Part shown: piece after piece, positions 62,423-64,000 of the stretch
Numbering within the stretch: the stretch's first letter is position 1
Layout: each line of letters begins with the position of its first letter
Assembly: GCA_029556545.1 (NCBI GenBank)
Contig: JAKQEQ010000049.1
Span: 19,602-83,601 of the forward strand
Direction of reading: 5' to 3'
DNA length: 64,000 nucleotides
Source of the DNA: Candidatus Hydrogenedentota bacterium
GTDB taxonomy: Bacteria > Hydrogenedentota > Hydrogenedentia > Hydrogenedentales > JAGMZX01
Program-made: the position numbers and the translations under genes
Notes under the pieces: model-generated
The model's input: the letters and a program-made list of their open reading frames with translations, nothing else
What the model was told of the DNA's origin: nothing
The model's database searches: none

Positions 62423-63832
62423 TTAGCGTGTTTCCACGTCCGGAAGCGTCTCCAGGATATTGCAGACGTAGTCGTAGGGAGGGACGACGGAAAAGTACGC
62501 CAGACCGAGCCGAACAATGACAAGTTTCCGGGAGGGAATCACGACAATCTTCTGACCTTCAAATCCCGACGCATGGAAGGTGTCGTCGGGCAGGGGAACG
62601 CCCCGGGCTTCGGCCCTGGCGCGTTCTTTGTGGGACGGCAGCCACCAGTGGGCGCCGTATTGGCCTTGCGCGGCGGTCGGCGTGGCGGTTCGCGCGTAGA
62701 CGCACCAACCTTCCGGGAGAATACGATCGCCCCGCCACACGCCGTCATGCATATAGAGCAGACCGAAGCGGGCGAAATCCCGCGCGGTGGCGTGAAGAAA
62801 CGACGAAAACACAAAGGTCCCGGAGGCGTCCGCCTCGACCACCGCGCCGCGCATGCCAATCCTGCCGAAGAGTTCTCGATAGGGCAGGGCATAGTAGGCG
62901 TCATCGCCGTAGGCTTGACGCAGGATCAGCGAGAGGATATTGGTGCTGCCGCTGGCATAGGCCCAGACTGTATCCACGGGGTATTTCAGCGGCATACGTG
63001 CGGCGTATCGCGCGCAATCCGGCGCGAGGAAGAGCATGCTGGTCAGGTCGCTCGGGGGCAGGAAGTCGAATTCCCCAAAGGAAAGTCCGCTGCTCATCCG
63101 CAGCAGCATATCAATGGTGATGGCGGAACGCGGGTCCTGGGCGTCACGCCAGAGCGGCGCCGGAGCATTGATGTCCACCTTGCCTTGGCGGACCGCGATG
63201 CCGTACAGCGCATGCAGGATGCTCTTTGCCATGGACCACGACGGCCAGCGCTGGTCCGGACCGAACCCCGCCGCGTACCGCTCCGCGACGATAACGTCGT
63301 CATATACCACGAGCACGGCGTGCGTGCGCCGCTTGCGCAAGCGGCTGGGCTCATCAAACATCTGGTCCACCACCGCGGCCAAGCGCGCCTCATCTATCCC
63401 TGCCGGCCTCAGTTTTGCGGCGGGGGCATCGCCAACGGGCCAGGGCTGATCGGCCAGATGCGCCAAGTCGGGCATCAGGTCCGGGCGAGCCTGTCGCCGC
63501 AGCGCCTCGATATCGCCGTCGTGCGCGAGCGCCACGCCGAGTCCCTCACGATAGACCGCGGTCTTCTTTCGGCGCGAGAGGGTCCACGCCGTTACCGTCT
63601 TGCCCTCGCGATCAATCGCGTATTTGAGGAAAGGCACAATGCCGAGTTCCTCCGACGCGACGGACTCCGGCGTCCGGCCGGCGATGAATACCCCCGAAGC
63701 CATCAGCTTGGCGCCATAGGCCGCGCCGACATCCGCACTCGCCCACAGAAACCATGCGATCCCGCCCAACCCCGCGAGCAGGACCAATACGACGCCAATC
63801 AACACGAACCGCAGCAACTTCCTTATGCGCAT
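62423..63832 (-). CDS. Membrane-anchored beta-lactamase-like serine hydrolase
   Basis: 469 residues from ATG 63832 with GGAGG upstream. Helix LLRFVLIGVVLVLLAGLGGIAWFLW as anchor. RWPSWSMAKSILHALYG has the SxxK catalytic pair, the later YASGSTNILSLILR is in the place of YxN (YAS here), and HASGFEGQKIVV matches the HxG/KTG-like end. Family of class C beta-lactamase/esterase/peptidase relatives (PF00144). Substrate not known; a cell-wall or peptide target is likely. Confidence 0.88.
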   Translation of the reverse strand: MRIRKLLRFVLIGVVLVLLAGLGGIAWFLWASADVGAAYGAKLMASGVFIAGRTPESVASEELGIVPFLKYAIDREGKTVTAWTLSRRKKTAVYREGLGVALAHDGDIEALRRQARPDLMPDLAHLADQPWPVGDAPAAKLRPAGIDEARLAAVVDQMFDEPSRLRKRRTHAVLVVYDDVIVAERYAAGFGPDQRWPSWSMAKSILHALYGIAVRQGKVDINAPAPLWRDAQDPRSAITIDMLLRMSSGLSFGEFDFLPPSDLTSMLFLAPDCARYAARMPLKYPVDTVWAYASGSTNILSLILRQAYGDDAYYALPYRELFGRIGMRGAVVEADASGTFVFSSFLHATARDFARFGLLYMHDGVWRGDRILPEGWCVYARTATPTAAQGQYGAHWWLPSHKERARAEARGVPLPDDTFHASGFEGQKIVVIPSRKLVIVRLGLAYFSVVPPYDYVCNILETLPDVETR

Positions 63833-64000
63833 CCTGGCGCCCTCCCTCGCGGGCAATAGTAGCCGGGAATTCGCGGTACTTCCACCCGTCGTTGCGGCAG
63901 AACTGGCAATTTGCGAACTCCGGTCGGAGCGCATCAGCGACCTTGCACGGCCATCGGCGTCCGGGTCTCGAGATCGACGGCGACGGGGGGGGGGCGGGCG

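Overview
The window is high-GC DNA of a Gram-negative bacterium of the Planctomycetes / Candidatus Hydrogenedentes kind. That placement is an inference from two prepilin-like proteins with a DGHV(D)-type C-terminus, several Gfo/Idh/MocA sugar dehydrogenases with a sugar isomerase, a large Ser/Thr kinase, and many short dispersed palindromes. No rRNA, tRNA, CRISPR array, phage or transposase gene was recognised, but RNA genes could not be searched for systematically.

Region 1 (1-15072, all minus strand) is the part to look at first. A run of eleven genes, read from 14808 down to 3357, encodes an apparently complete ubiquitin-like pathway (RING/FHA E3-like protein, ThiF-type E1, E2-fold protein with an HP...IC active-site motif, a beta-grasp Ubl, a JAMM/MPN+ isopeptidase) fused in gene order to a Pup-type pathway (Mpa/ARC proteasomal AAA ATPase, two divergent PafA/Dop-family enzymes, and a 66-codon Pup-like protein ending VQRGAQ between them), plus an unrecognised 308-residue protein and a Clp-D1-like ATPase with a degenerate Walker B. 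Overlapping stops and starts and strong Shine-Dalgarno sites indicate one transcription unit. A membrane Ser/Thr kinase with a repeat-rich C-terminal part follows and leaves the window on the left. The upstream leader (14809-15072) carries phased GTTACA boxes. No 20S proteasome gene is in the window.

Region 2 (15073-37411) is mixed: Gfo/Idh oxidoreductases, a DUF5009-like acyltransferase, an unrecognised 405-aa enzyme, ComM, a TolB-like propeller, a fusion of ABC substrate-binding and TolC domains, YfhO-like membrane protein, acyl-CoA dehydrogenase, MsrA, and a small sugar-metabolism operon (isomerase, Gfo/Idh, cupin) into which an MNT/HEPN toxin-antitoxin pair is embedded. The HEPN gene has an in-frame TGA.

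Region 3 (37741-41531, plus strand) is an arginine operon: FmdB zinc ribbon, argD, argF, argG. A HicB-like orphan, a prepilin-like gene, rsmD, nrdR and an NrdD-like ATP-cone protein without a glycyl-radical motif follow, then a PI-PLC-like exported protein, ilvD and a DUF4382 lipoprotein.

Region 4 (51414-62230, minus strand) is a molybdenum/tungsten regulon: aldehyde:ferredoxin oxidoreductase-like enzyme, a 62-aa CQLGCF protein, ModE-like regulator, tungstate/molybdate ABC transporter (binding protein, permease, ATPase), MobB-like GTPase, MoeA, MoaA, MoaC, a prepilin-like gene, a molybdopterin-binding-like exported protein and a MOSC-MogA fusion. The genes overlap by a few bases, so uptake, cofactor synthesis and the enzyme are probably co-expressed. 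A membrane-anchored beta-lactamase-like hydrolase (62423-63832) closes the window.
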